From positions 62,001 through 126,000 of the forward strand of contig NZ_WPCW01000001.1 of the NCBI RefSeq assembly GCF_011421425.1: a stretch of 64,000 bases of DNA. Direction: 5' to 3'. This stretch comes from Streptococcus catagoni (GTDB lineage Bacteria > Bacillota > Bacilli > Lactobacillales > Streptococcaceae). Below are positions 9,503-18,379 of this stretch, in pieces (within the stretch, counting starts at the first letter, position 1; every line of letters begins with the position of its first letter). A program made the position numbers and the translations under genes. The notes beneath the pieces were generated by a model that saw nothing but the letters and a program-made list of their open reading frames with translations, did no database searches and was not told where the DNA came from.

Positions 9503-9838
9503 TTGACTGAAAAAAAATATACTGATGAAGAAGTAGTGAAAATAAAAGATCGCATTCTAGAAGCCTTAGAAATGGTTATTGACCCCGAGTTGGGCATTGA
9601 CATTGTCAATCTAGGATTGATCTACGAAATTCGTTTTGAGGACAATGGTTATACAGAAATTGATATGACCTTAACGACCATGGGCTGCCCATTGGCAGAT
9701 TTATTGACAGATCAAATCTATGATGTCATGCGTGATATCCCTGAAGTGACTAAAACAGAGGTTAAACTGGTCTGGTATCCAGCTTGGACAGTAGATAAGA
9801 TGAGTCGTTATGCCCGTATTGCATTGGGGATTAGATAA
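9503..9838 (+). CDS. DUF59/MIP18-family metal-sulphur assembly protein
   Basis: 111-residue protein of the DUF59 (MIP18/PaaD/SufT-like) family, whose members take part in iron-sulphur cluster assembly or transfer. Family signatures visible are the VIDPELGIDIVNLGLIY segment and the TTMGCPLADLL segment with its conserved cysteine. The start is a TTG at 9503 preceded by aggaaggaa; the nearby ATG at 9496 is out of frame. It sits alone between the structured RNA region and the polysaccharide locus and has its own terminator. The exact client proteins cannot be read from the sequence. Confidence 0.88.
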   Translation: MTEKKYTDEEVVKIKDRILEALEMVIDPELGIDIVNLGLIYEIRFEDNGYTEIDMTLTTMGCPLADLLTDQIYDVMRDIPEVTKTEVKLVWYPAWTVDKMSRYARIALGIR

Positions 9839-9845
9839 AAGACAT

Positions 9846-9871
9846 TCAAGGGATGAAATATTCCCTTTTTT
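9846..9871 (+). terminator. terminator of the DUF59 gene
   Basis: A short stem AAGGGA/TCCCTT (9848-9853 with 9862-9867) runs directly into a six-T tract. Confidence 0.7.
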
Positions 9872-9943
9872 GGTGTATGATATGACTAGGTTAAATTTTC
9901 AACATTTTAAATGTTCGATATTTGAAAGGAATTTAGTAATATT

Positions 9944-10864
9944 ATGGCAGCTATTTCTGAGAAACCAAAGGTAATGATCTGCTTGGCGACATATAATGCT
10001 GAGAAATATTTGCCAGAACAAATGGATAGCCTATTGTCTCAGACTTACTCTAATTGGGTTTGCAAAATCAGAGACGATGGCTCGACAGACCAAACACTGA
10101 GTATTATCAATGATTATTGTAAAAAAGATCCTAGATTTGATTTCATTAATCCAAGAGAGAGAAACAATTTAGGCAGCCATCGTTCTTTCTATGAACTGGT
10201 CAAATGTGCACAGGCAGACTATTATTTTTTCTGTGACCAAGATGATGTCTGGAAGGATAATAAAATTGAAGTATTCTTAGCTAGGGTAGGTAAGGATACC
10301 AACGAACCGACCTTAGTATATTCCACCTGGACAAGCGTAGATGAAAACTTAAATTTTTTAAGTGAAAATGATGCTCAGACACAGATCAATGAACAAATTG
10401 CTTTTAATCAAATAAATGGGATGTCCATAATGATCAATCACCCCCTGGCAACTATTTGGAAATATAAGGATTGGGGCTCCCATGATTCCTATATTTCACT
10501 ATTAGCTCTGGCAGTTGGGGAAATTATTTATATTCCTGAAAGTACCATATTATGGCGACGACAAAAGAAATCTGAATCTATAGAAAACTATGGTCGTAAA
10601 TACGGCCTAAAGACATTCTGGGAAATGATGAATGCGTCATTTGTCAGGGCTGATTTAATATTGAAAGACTATAGTGAACTTATGCAAGATGATCGTAAAA
10701 CATTTTTCCAGCAGTTTGTAGATTTATCAGATGCCAACTTTATCAAAAGAGCATCATTATTAGGCACCTTAAAGCTCAGAAGAAAATCTCTATTGGAAAC
10801 ACTGAGTATGAACATACTTTTATTAACTAATTTTGGTAGAACCTCTAATAAAGAAGAAAAGTAG
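9944..10864 (+). CDS. family 2 glycosyltransferase, RgpB/GacC-like, at the head of the polysaccharide locus
   Basis: 306-residue GT-A fold enzyme. The nucleotide-sugar site is RDDGSTDQT (near residue 44), and the metal-binding acidic motif is in FFCDQDDVW (near 97). It resembles the rhamnosyltransferase GacC/RgpB encoded later at 12991 and probably adds a sugar (rhamnose is an inference) to the wall polysaccharide on the cytoplasmic face. Its end lies 10 bases before the rmlD start. In S. pyogenes, as I recall it, gacA directly follows the DUF59 gene, so this is an extra transferase. No obvious promoter was found in the 70 bases upstream. Confidence 0.85.
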   Translation: MAAISEKPKVMICLATYNAEKYLPEQMDSLLSQTYSNWVCKIRDDGSTDQTLSIINDYCKKDPRFDFINPRERNNLGSHRSFYELVKCAQADYYFFCDQDDVWKDNKIEVFLARVGKDTNEPTLVYSTWTSVDENLNFLSENDAQTQINEQIAFNQINGMSIMINHPLATIWKYKDWGSHDSYISLLALAVGEIIYIPESTILWRRQKKSESIENYGRKYGLKTFWEMMNASFVRADLILKDYSELMQDDRKTFFQQFVDLSDANFIKRASLLGTLKLRRKSLLETLSMNILLLTNFGRTSNKEEK

Positions 10865-10874
10865 GAGAAAATGG

Positions 10875-11729
10875 ATGATTTTAATAACAGGTAGTAAGGG
10901 ACAATTAGGCAGTGAACTTCGATTTTTACTAGAAGAGCGAAATGAAGAATATGTAGCAGTTGATGTAGCTGAAATGGATATCACAAAGCCAGAAGAGGTT
11001 GACGAGGTCTTTTCACAGGTAAAACCAAGCTTGGTATACCACTGTGCAGCCTATACGGCAGTTGATGCTGCTGAAGATGAAGGCAGAGCTCTAAACCAGG
11101 CTATCAATGTGGATGGTACAGAGAATATTGCCAAGGCCTGCCAAAAATACGATGCAACACTTGTTTATATTTCAACAGATTATGTTTTTGACGGTGAAAA
11201 ACCAGTAGGAGAAGAATGGCTGGAAACAGACAAACCAGATCCTAAAACAGAATATGGTCGCACAAAACGACTAGGTGAAGAGGCTGTTGAAAAATATGCA
11301 CCAAAATTTTACATCATCAGAACAGCTTGGGTATTTGGCCATTATGGTAAGAATTTTGTATTTACCATGCAAAATCTTGCAAAAACGCATCCTCGTCTAA
11401 CAGTGGTTAATGATCAGCATGGACGCCCAACCTGGACACGCACCCTTGCAGAATTCATGTGCCATCTAGCTGAAAATAAGAAAGGTTATGGCTATTATCA
11501 TCTTTCAAATGATGCCAAAGAAGATACAACATGGTACGATTTTGCAAAAGAGATTCTTAAAGATACAGAAGTAGAAGTTGTCCCTGTAGATTCGTCTGCC
11601 TTTCCTGCCAAAGCTAAACGCCCTTTAAATTCAACAATGAATTTGGACAAGGCAAAGGCTACAGGATTTGTAATACCAACTTGGCAAGAAGCCTTGAATG
11701 CCTTTTACAAACAAGAAGTGAAAAAATAA
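10875..11729 (+). CDS. rmlD: dTDP-4-dehydrorhamnose reductase RmlD (GacA)
   Basis: 284-residue short-chain reductase catalysing the last step of dTDP-L-rhamnose synthesis, which feeds the rhamnan backbone. It shows the Rossmann motif TGSKGQLGSEL near residue 5, the conserved CAAYTAVDAAEDE segment, and the catalytic STDYVFDG plus YGRTKRLGE (Tyr/Lys) motifs. It is very close to S. pyogenes GacA as I remember it. The ATG at 10875 is chosen because taggag lies 7 bases upstream and the family starts MILITG; the longer frame to 10833 has no ribosome-binding site. A terminator follows. Confidence 0.96.
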   Translation: MILITGSKGQLGSELRFLLEERNEEYVAVDVAEMDITKPEEVDEVFSQVKPSLVYHCAAYTAVDAAEDEGRALNQAINVDGTENIAKACQKYDATLVYISTDYVFDGEKPVGEEWLETDKPDPKTEYGRTKRLGEEAVEKYAPKFYIIRTAWVFGHYGKNFVFTMQNLAKTHPRLTVVNDQHGRPTWTRTLAEFMCHLAENKKGYGYYHLSNDAKEDTTWYDFAKEILKDTEVEVVPVDSSAFPAKAKRPLNSTMNLDKAKATGFVIPTWQEALNAFYKQEVKK

Positions 11730-11737
11730 TAAGAAAG

Positions 11738-11771
11738 CAAGAGCTAGAGAGAAATCTTTAGCTCTTTTTAA
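11738..11771 (+). terminator. terminator after rmlD
   Basis: The inverted repeat AAGAGCTAGAG with CTTTAGCTCTT leads into a T tract. It ends the first transcription unit of the polysaccharide locus and is followed by a new promoter. Confidence 0.7.
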
Positions 11772-11802
11772 TGGCCTGAAAGTCGCAAAAAACTATTAAA
11801 TA

Positions 11803-11811
11803 TGCTACAAT
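11803..11811 (+). promoter_or_regulatory. extended -10 promoter of the main polysaccharide operon
   Basis: TGCTACAAT at 11803-11811 is an extended -10 (TGnTACAAT). Only a weak -35 (TCGCAA, 11783-11788) sits 17 bases upstream. A start near 11818 would favour translation from the ATG at 11847. Confidence 0.5.
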
Positions 11812-11846
11812 ACATAATGATTATATTTAGAATGGGGCACTTTAGG

Positions 11847-13001
11847 ATGCAGAACATTTTTATTATCGGTAGTCGCGGATTGCCAGCTAAATACGGTGGT
11901 TTTGAAACTTTTGTGGAAGAATTAGTAAGCCATCAGGTATCTGAAAATATTCAGTATCATATTGCCTGTTTAAGTGATCGTAAGCATCAAAAGCACTTTG
12001 ACTATAAAGGTGCTGATTGTTTTTATATTAAGCCTCCGAAAATTGGTCCAGCCCGAGTTATTGCCTATGATATGATGGCTATTAACTATGCTCTAAAGTA
12101 TATTGACAACAATCACATTAAAAATCCGATCTTTTATATTCTTGGAAATACCATAGGAGCCTTCATGGGTCCCTTTCTTAGGAAGATAAAGCAAAGAAAT
12201 GGTCGTTTCTACATTAATCCTGACGGTTTAGAATGGAAAAGAAGCAAGTGGTCAAAACCTGTTCAGAACTATTTGAAATATGCTGAAAAGCAAATGACAA
12301 AATATGCTGATTTGGTGATTTCAGATAATCTAGGCATTGAAAGCTACATCAAAGAGACCTATCCCTGGGCCAAAACACGCTTTATTGCTTATGGGACAGA
12401 AATCCTCCCTTCAAATTTATCATTCAAAGATTCCCACCTTAGAGACTACTTTGATTGCTTTAAAATCAAGGAGAAGGATTACTATCTGTTGATTGGACGC
12501 TTTGTTCCTGAAAATAATTATCTAACCATTATCAAAGAATTTATGCAGTCTCAAACAAAAAGAGATCTACTGATTATCTGTAATCATGAAGGTAATTCTT
12601 ACTTTGAAACCTTAAAGGCAGAGACAGCTTTTGAAAGTGATCCTCGGATTAAATTTGTGGGAACACAGTATGATAGAGAACTACTCACTTACATTAGAGA
12701 AAATGCTTTTGCTTATATCCATGGTCATGAGGTTGGTGGAACCAATCCTGGTCTCTTAGAGGCTCTGGCACATACTAATTTAAACTTAGTCTTTGGTGTT
12801 GATTTTAACAGGTCTGTTGCTAAAGATTCAGCCCTTTATTGGTCCAAAAAAGACAAGGATCTAGCACAGTTGATTGATAGTGTCGATCCTGGTTTTAATG
12901 ATCAAGCATTGGGCAAAAAAGCAAAAGAAATTATTAGGGAAGAATATACTTGGCAAAAGATTGTTGGGGAATATGAGGCTTTATTTTTAAATGAAAATTA
13001 A
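11847..13001 (+). CDS. gacB: rhamnosyltransferase GacB/RgpA homologue (DUF1972 + GT4)
   Basis: 384-residue cytoplasmic transferase that, in the family, adds the first rhamnose to the lipid-linked GlcNAc primer of the rhamnan. The N-terminal DUF1972 signature IGSRGLPAKYGGFETFVEEL is intact. The C-terminal GT4 part has YLLIGRFVPENNY and the nucleotide-sugar loop HGHEVGGTNPGLLEAL. The start at 11847 (MQNIFIIGSRG) matches the S. pyogenes form; upstream codons to 11802 overlap the promoter. No strong ribosome-binding site is seen (gggg at 11833-11836 is the best). It overlaps the next gene by 11 bases, heading a tightly packed operon that runs to 25122. Confidence 0.94.
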   Translation: MQNIFIIGSRGLPAKYGGFETFVEELVSHQVSENIQYHIACLSDRKHQKHFDYKGADCFYIKPPKIGPARVIAYDMMAINYALKYIDNNHIKNPIFYILGNTIGAFMGPFLRKIKQRNGRFYINPDGLEWKRSKWSKPVQNYLKYAEKQMTKYADLVISDNLGIESYIKETYPWAKTRFIAYGTEILPSNLSFKDSHLRDYFDCFKIKEKDYYLLIGRFVPENNYLTIIKEFMQSQTKRDLLIICNHEGNSYFETLKAETAFESDPRIKFVGTQYDRELLTYIRENAFAYIHGHEVGGTNPGLLEALAHTNLNLVFGVDFNRSVAKDSALYWSKKDKDLAQLIDSVDPGFNDQALGKKAKEIIREEYTWQKIVGEYEALFLNEN

Positions 13002-13938
13002 TATCTTGATGTCCACCTATAATGGTGAAAAATATATTGCTCAACAAATTGAAAGCATCCAAAATCAGACCATACAAGATTGGAATTTACTGATTAGAGA
13101 TGATGGCTCAACAGATAAAACACCTGAAATCATAGAAGACTTTGTCAAAAAAGATCAGCGTATCCACTTTATCAATAGAGATCAAAGGGTTAATTTTGGC
13201 GTTATCAAAAATTTCTATACCTTAGTTAAGTACGATCAGGCGGATTACTATTTTTTTAGTGACCAAGATGATATTTGGCTGCCTAAGAAGATAGAAATAC
13301 AACTTGAAGAGATTGAAAAGCACCCACAAAACCTGCCTTTGATGGTCTACATGGATTTAAAGGTTGTGGATCAAGACTTGAATGTCATCAATGAAAGCAT
13401 GATTCGTTCTCAATCGGGACATGCCAACACCAAATTAATCCAAGAATTATCTGAAAATGCTGTGACTGGCGGTGTAGCTCTCATCAATTCTGCCCTAGCA
13501 GATAGGTGGACAACTACCGAAAATATCATCATGCATGACTGGTACCTTGCTTTATTGGCAAGCAGTTTAGGGAGATTAATTTATATTGATCAGCCTGGAG
13601 AGCTTTATAGACAACATGAAAATAATGTTCTTGGAGCAAGAACATTGGATAAACGCTTTAAAATTTTCCGAGAAGGTCCTAGGAAGATCTTCATCAGATA
13701 TTGGCAATTAATTCATGACTCTCAAATGCAGGCTAAAAACATTTTGGATGCTTTCCCAAATGAATTATCCGCTAAAGATAGAGGAGTCATTGAAAATTAC
13801 ATTGATATTGATCAACAACCTTTTTTTGAAAGAATTCGTCGAATATTTAAGTATGGGTATACCAAAAATCAGCTGAAACATATTATTGTATTCAGACTAT
13901 TATTACTATCAAATATATATAATGTGAGAAAAAAATGA
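12991..13938 (+). CDS. gacC: rhamnosyltransferase GacC/RgpB homologue (GT2)
   Basis: 315-residue GT-A enzyme with RDDGSTDKT near residue 36 and FFSDQDDIW near 87. The conserved blocks SGHANTKLIQEL and MHDWYLALLAS also occur in S. pyogenes GacC as I recall it. The family extends the rhamnose backbone after GacB. It overlaps gacB upstream by 11 bases and the next gene by 4. In S. pyogenes the ABC exporter genes gacD and gacE come next; here they are missing and a side-chain module begins immediately. Confidence 0.92.
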   Translation: MKINILMSTYNGEKYIAQQIESIQNQTIQDWNLLIRDDGSTDKTPEIIEDFVKKDQRIHFINRDQRVNFGVIKNFYTLVKYDQADYYFFSDQDDIWLPKKIEIQLEEIEKHPQNLPLMVYMDLKVVDQDLNVINESMIRSQSGHANTKLIQELSENAVTGGVALINSALADRWTTTENIIMHDWYLALLASSLGRLIYIDQPGELYRQHENNVLGARTLDKRFKIFREGPRKIFIRYWQLIHDSQMQAKNILDAFPNELSAKDRGVIENYIDIDQQPFFERIRRIFKYGYTKNQLKHIIVFRLLLLSNIYNVRKK

Positions 13939-14660
13939 AAAAAGTGCTACTAATCATCCCAGCTTACAATGAGCAAGGAAGTATTGAAAAAACGGTCAGA
14001 ACAATCGAAGCCTATAAAGAGAATCACTCCTTGTCCTTTGACTTGGACTATGTGGTGATCAATGATGGTTCAACAGACCAAACAGCCTATATTTTGGATT
14101 CAAAAAAGATTAATCATATTGATTTAATTCAGAACCTTGGTATTGGTGGAGGTGTGCAGACAGGATACATGTACGCTCTTAGCCAATCCTATGATGTGGC
14201 CGTCCAATTTGATGGTGATGGTCAACATGATATTAGAAGCATCGTTGACATCGTTATGCCTGTTATCAATGAAGAAGCAGATTTTGTTATTGGTTCCAGG
14301 TTTATAGATAAAACAGTGGATAATTTCCAATCTACCTTTATGCGCCGATTAGGAATCAATTTAATTTCCTGTGCCATTAAACTAACAACTGGCAAGAAAA
14401 TCTTTGATACCACTAGTGGTTACCGAGCTGGGAATAAGAAAGTTATTTCTTACTTTGCAGATAGATACCCAGTGTCCTATCCTGAGCCAGAATCAATTGT
14501 CAGGATCTTGAAAAAGGGACTTGTTGTTAAAGAGATGCCTGCAAACATGTTTGAACGCCTTGAGGGTGTCTCCAGTATCAGTACTTTCAAATCTGTTACC
14601 TATATGATTGATGTACTTATTTCTATATTGATTGCTGGTTTTATGAAGGAGAAAGATTAA
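13935..14660 (+). CDS. polyprenyl-phosphate glycosyltransferase, GacI/GtrB-like (GT2)
   Basis: 241-residue dolichol-phosphate-mannose-synthase-like transferase. Motifs are IIPAYNEQGSIEKTV, INDGSTDQT, the DxD-type FDGDGQHD near residue 95, and DTTSGYRAGNK. Enzymes of this type load a sugar onto undecaprenyl phosphate for use outside the membrane. In S. pyogenes GacI makes the undecaprenyl-phosphate-GlcNAc used for side chains. Coupling to a GacJ-like small membrane protein (start overlapping the stop at 14660) supports the same role; the sugar itself is inferred. No transmembrane helices follow the catalytic part, which matches the need for a separate membrane partner. Confidence 0.87.
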   Translation: MKKVLLIIPAYNEQGSIEKTVRTIEAYKENHSLSFDLDYVVINDGSTDQTAYILDSKKINHIDLIQNLGIGGGVQTGYMYALSQSYDVAVQFDGDGQHDIRSIVDIVMPVINEEADFVIGSRFIDKTVDNFQSTFMRRLGINLISCAIKLTTGKKIFDTTSGYRAGNKKVISYFADRYPVSYPEPESIVRILKKGLVVKEMPANMFERLEGVSSISTFKSVTYMIDVLISILIAGFMKEKD

Positions 14661-15010
14661 TGAGTTTATTTCTACAAATTGAAATGTTTATTTTGGCGAT
14701 AAGCCTATTATATATCATCGTTCGTATGGTTAATAAACATTCATTTTCTGTGAAGCGAGCTACTCCCTGGTTACTGGTTGGTTTCTCACTAGTCTTCATC
14801 AGTATCTTTCCACAAGCCGTCTCCATTGTAGCACACAGAGCAGGATTTGCTTTAACAATGAATTTCTTGTTATTTGTGGCCGTACTGTTTTTATTTGTCT
14901 TTGAAATTTTTGATACAAGTAGTAGTAGTAAAAAAGATGAACAAATAAAGAAATTAATTCAAGAAGTATCATTGCTTAAAAAAAAGATAGAGGATGAAAA
15001 ATTTAAATGA
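14660..15010 (+). CDS. small membrane protein, GacJ-like (DUF2304)
   Basis: 116-residue protein with three hydrophobic segments (about 4-22, 34-51 and 66-87) and a charged coiled-coil tail (KKDEQIKKLIQEVSLLKKK). It fits the DUF2304 family, whose member GacJ stimulates the GacI transferase in S. pyogenes. Start and stop overlap both neighbours by 1 to 4 bases, so stoichiometric translation with the preceding transferase is likely. Family assignment is by size, topology and context. Confidence 0.78.
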   Translation: MSLFLQIEMFILAISLLYIIVRMVNKHSFSVKRATPWLLVGFSLVFISIFPQAVSIVAHRAGFALTMNFLLFVAVLFLFVFEIFDTSSSSKKDEQIKKLIQEVSLLKKKIEDEKFK

Positions 15011-16767
15011 AAAAGTATTTAATATTCTTTCTGAGCCTGCTCTTATTACTGACGGGATGTAAGAATTCAAATAATACACAGAAAATCTATAAAAAAGTCA
15101 ACGTTGAAACCTTTTACCATTTCAACAACAAACCAATGTATGGTATTCATATTGAAGCATTTAATTATGAAACAGCCTTTAGAAAAATAAAATCTGGAAA
15201 ATTCCAAAAAAATGACTTTGAGCATTATACTTTTGATAGTGTCAGAAAACAATATTCTGTAGAGGGTAGGACCGTTTCCCTAGGTAAATATCAATTTGGA
15301 GAAGGAATCAAAAATACTTCAAATGATGCAAAAGAAATCATCAAGATACTTTTTGAAAATGATTTAGACTATTTGACCTATATGAATGGGTTAAAAGAAA
15401 GGGTGAACTTGCTTAACCCTGATAATCCAAGATATAAATTTACAGACAAAAATGGTAAGGCAGTTGGTAAGATTGAAAGTGGTGTCAGCATCCTAAGAGA
15501 CACAACAGGTACAAGTCGTTATAAACTGGTTGATATCAAGGAGAACTCTGTTGTTTACTTAGGAAACACGAAACTACCTCAGAAGGCTATTATTTTAAAT
15601 GATAAAAAGACCAGAAAAGATATCAGTGCTGACTATGGAGAAGAAATCACCTATAAAATTCCTCTAGTGTCAAAAGACATGGCTATTCAAGTTTCTCCTA
15701 ACTTTGTCGTTGATTCTGTTAGTCAGCCCTATCGTAGAGAGATTGAACCAACCCTAAAAAAAGAAGCTCAAGATGGAAATTTAGTTGATGTTTCTGGCAG
15801 TCCAACCATTGCTAACAAGGTTATCAAATACTCATTCCTCAAGAAAAATTTTGATGACGCAGATATCAAAAAAGCAGATGAGGACTTGGCCAAATCTGTT
15901 TCTAAACTACATTCAATTGAAAAGTTAGTCTTTGAGTTTGGAGAAGATCTTCCAAAAGAAATTGTGATTAAGGGACATGTTTCTTCCATGAAAAACTATC
16001 ATCTGCCAGTGATTATTGAAAAAGCAGATGAATCTATCGAGTCTGTGAACAAGTCTATTGATGTTTATAGTTCAAGTTTTTCACAAGGTATTTATCTTAC
16101 TAATAAAAGTGGAAATATCTTGACACCTCAAGTTAAGAGTTATGGTATTAACTTTGTGACTTTAGATGGAAAAACAAATAAACCCGTTTCGCATATTGAT
16201 TTTATGCTGGGAAGAATCAAAGATAAAAGTATTGAGATCCTTAAAAAAGAAAATGGCAAAACCACTTGGAAAAAGACAGACTTATCAATGAAGGAGCTTG
16301 TTAAATCATCTTCAAGTCTTGATCCTTTTGTCTTTACTGGAAATCATTATACTTACATTGATGGTACAAGACGTGAGTTGCCTATTAACGAAGACTTTTG
16401 GATATATGATCGAGAAACTCAGAAAAAAGAAAATCAACCACTTTTCAAAATTAGAGGCCTCTCTAAAAATTATAAGTATTTTGTCTTGCCTGCAAGTAAA
16501 ACAAAATTGATTGTCAATCAAAACAAGCCTCTCTATTTCTCAGTCAATAAAAATACCATTTCTGAATCTAAGTCTAGTAACTATGAATTAAATGGCTTTA
16601 TTTCTGATATGAAATATGGAAAAGAAGAGTATCATACAATTCCTACCTTGAAAAAAGGAGACACCATGAATGCTCCTAAGAATCCTCTTATTAAGATCAT
16701 TCTGATATTGATTTCTGTTTTCCTTATCTATACTTTTACAATCCTTTTTGTACTGAAGAAAAAATAA
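15007..16767 (+). CDS. unrecognised surface lipoprotein with pilin-like (SpaA/isopeptide-type) segments
   Basis: 586 residues. A lipoprotein signal (LLLLLTGC, lipobox Cys18) begins it. A C-terminal hydrophobic segment with a KKK tail ends it (IKIILILISVFLIYTFTILF), shaped like a sortase sorting tail but without a visible LPXTG. The middle has segments resembling Gram-positive pilin/prealbumin-like folds: DYGEEITYKIPL near 210, and NFVTLDGKTNKPVSHIDFML near 385 with FKIRGLSKNYKYFVLPAS near 485. I do not recognise an enzyme motif. It is cotranscribed within the polysaccharide operon (overlaps the GacJ-like gene by 4 bases), so a role in exposing or anchoring the polymer is possible, but this is speculation. 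Confidence 0.8.
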   Translation: MKKYLIFFLSLLLLLTGCKNSNNTQKIYKKVNVETFYHFNNKPMYGIHIEAFNYETAFRKIKSGKFQKNDFEHYTFDSVRKQYSVEGRTVSLGKYQFGEGIKNTSNDAKEIIKILFENDLDYLTYMNGLKERVNLLNPDNPRYKFTDKNGKAVGKIESGVSILRDTTGTSRYKLVDIKENSVVYLGNTKLPQKAIILNDKKTRKDISADYGEEITYKIPLVSKDMAIQVSPNFVVDSVSQPYRREIEPTLKKEAQDGNLVDVSGSPTIANKVIKYSFLKKNFDDADIKKADEDLAKSVSKLHSIEKLVFEFGEDLPKEIVIKGHVSSMKNYHLPVIIEKADESIESVNKSIDVYSSSFSQGIYLTNKSGNILTPQVKSYGINFVTLDGKTNKPVSHIDFMLGRIKDKSIEILKKENGKTTWKKTDLSMKELVKSSSSLDPFVFTGNHYTYIDGTRRELPINEDFWIYDRETQKKENQPLFKIRGLSKNYKYFVLPASKTKLIVNQNKPLYFSVNKNTISESKSSNYELNGFISDMKYGKEEYHTIPTLKKGDTMNAPKNPLIKIILILISVFLIYTFTILFVLKKK

Positions 16768-16828
16768 GAAAAGCAAGTAGTATTTTTAAAGAGCTAAATG
16801 AAGGGCTTGCTATGAAAGGAAAACAAGA

Positions 16829-17653
16829 ATGAAAAAAATGTCAGTGGAAGAGATTAGGAAAGTTCAGCTAGAGATGCTTTCTTATATTGACAAATTAGCG
16901 CGTGAAAATAATATTGACTATTCTCTTGGTGGAGGAAGTCTTTTAGGAGCTATAAGACATAAGGGCTTTATACCATGGGATGATGATATAGACTTGATGT
17001 TAAAACGTTCTGAGTATGAAAAGTTAATGACCATATTAGCTAAAGCAGACAATCCTGATTATAAATTGTTACACCATTCTGTGGAAAAAAATTTATGGCC
17101 CTTTTCAAAGCTTTATCATACCAAATCAATGTATATGAGTGAAACAGATCGGATCCATCCTTGGACAGGTATTTTCATTGATATCTTCCCTATGGATAAG
17201 CTTCCAGAATCTTCTGATGAAAGGCAAAGCTTCTTCAAAAAAGTTCATTCAGCAGCAGCCAATTTGATGTGTACAACTTATCCTAATTTTGCCAGTGGTT
17301 CCAGAAAATTATATGCCTATGCCAGATTGATTTTAGGAATGCCTAGGTACATGCTTTATCACGGTCAAGCTAAAAAACGAGCAGAGATTGTTGATAACAT
17401 TATGGGAACATATAATGACAAAGATGTTCCTTACATTGGTTATACAGATTCCAGATATCGTTTGAAAGAATATTTCCCTCTTGAGATTTTTGATCACTAT
17501 GAAGATGTTCCTTTTGAACGGTTAAGGGTAAGAAAAATTAAAGATGACCATGTCTACTTAAATCAGCTCTATGGTGACCATTATATGGAGCTACCGCCAG
17601 AAGACAAACGCGAAAATCACAGTTATTATACCTGGTATTGGAAAGAGGATTAA
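16829..17653 (+). CDS. LicD-family phosphotransferase
   Basis: 274-residue protein of the LicD family, which transfers phosphocholine or other phospho-substituents from CDP-activated donors onto surface glycans. The signature is complete: GGGSLLGAIRHKGFIPWDDD, continuing with IDLML, at about residues 31-55; it carries the catalytic acidic cluster. The CDP-donor could be made by the IspD-like enzyme that follows after 2 bases. The gap before this gene (16768-16828) holds an AGCAAG/CTTGCT inverted repeat around an A/T-rich stretch that may reduce readthrough. The transferred group is inferred only from context. Confidence 0.88.
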   Translation: MKKMSVEEIRKVQLEMLSYIDKLARENNIDYSLGGGSLLGAIRHKGFIPWDDDIDLMLKRSEYEKLMTILAKADNPDYKLLHHSVEKNLWPFSKLYHTKSMYMSETDRIHPWTGIFIDIFPMDKLPESSDERQSFFKKVHSAAANLMCTTYPNFASGSRKLYAYARLILGMPRYMLYHGQAKKRAEIVDNIMGTYNDKDVPYIGYTDSRYRLKEYFPLEIFDHYEDVPFERLRVRKIKDDHVYLNQLYGDHYMELPPEDKRENHSYYTWYWKED

Positions 17654-17655
17654 AA

Positions 17656-18378
17656 ATGAATATAGGTGTTATATTTGCAGGTGGTGTGGGAAGCCGAATG
17701 AAATCTAAGGGAAAACCTAAACAGTTTTTAGAGGTTCATGGCAAACCAATTATCATCCATACCTTGGAAGTCTTTGAAAATAACCATGAAGTTGATGCCA
17801 CAGTAGTAGTCTGTGTTGCGGATTGGATAGAATATTTACAAAAGGCAATTGAAAAATTTAATCTAAAAAAGGTGAAGGCTGTAGTGCCTGGTGGCGAAAC
17901 AGGGCAATTATCCATTTTTAATGGACTTGAAGCTGCAGAAAAAATTTCTCTTAGTGGAGAGGATGTTGTTCTTATTCATGATGGTGTTCGTCCCTTGATT
18001 ACAGAAGAACTCTTATCAGATAATATTAGAACAGTTCTGGAAAAAGGCTCTGCCATTACTTCTGTTGCAGCTAAAGAAACTGTAGTTCTCATTAATGAAA
18101 AAGACGAAATCGAAGAAGTAGTTGATCGAACCAGATCCTTTATTGCCAAGGCTCCTCAGAGTTTCTTTTTAAAGGATATATTGTCCGTTCAAAGAGATGC
18201 CATTTCTAAAGGCATTACCAATGCTATTGATTCTAGCACGCTAATGGGAATGTATGATAAGAAGTTGACAATTGTAGAAGGACCTTATGAAAATATTAAA
18301 ATAACAACACCAGATGATTTTTATACCTTCAAGGCCCTTTTTGATGCAAAGGAAAATGCACAGATTTATGGATTTTAA
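17656..18378 (+). CDS. IspD/TarI-like CDP-alditol cytidylyltransferase
   Basis: 240-residue cytidylyltransferase. It has the nucleotide-binding motif FAGGVGSRMKSKGKPKQF near residue 7, IHDGVRPL near 105 and FIAKAPQSF near 158. The IspD/TarI family joins CTP to methylerythritol phosphate or to ribitol/other alditol phosphates. Placement between LicD and an SDR enzyme argues for CDP-alditol synthesis for polysaccharide decoration rather than isoprenoid synthesis; streptococci make isoprenoids by the mevalonate route. The ATG at 17656 is chosen because of gagg upstream and the family N-terminus. The group B streptococcal antigen contains glucitol phosphate, a useful comparison. Confidence 0.87.
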   Translation: MNIGVIFAGGVGSRMKSKGKPKQFLEVHGKPIIIHTLEVFENNHEVDATVVVCVADWIEYLQKAIEKFNLKKVKAVVPGGETGQLSIFNGLEAAEKISLSGEDVVLIHDGVRPLITEELLSDNIRTVLEKGSAITSVAAKETVVLINEKDEIEEVVDRTRSFIAKAPQSFFLKDILSVQRDAISKGITNAIDSSTLMGMYDKKLTIVEGPYENIKITTPDDFYTFKALFDAKENAQIYGF

Positions 18379-18379
18379 A

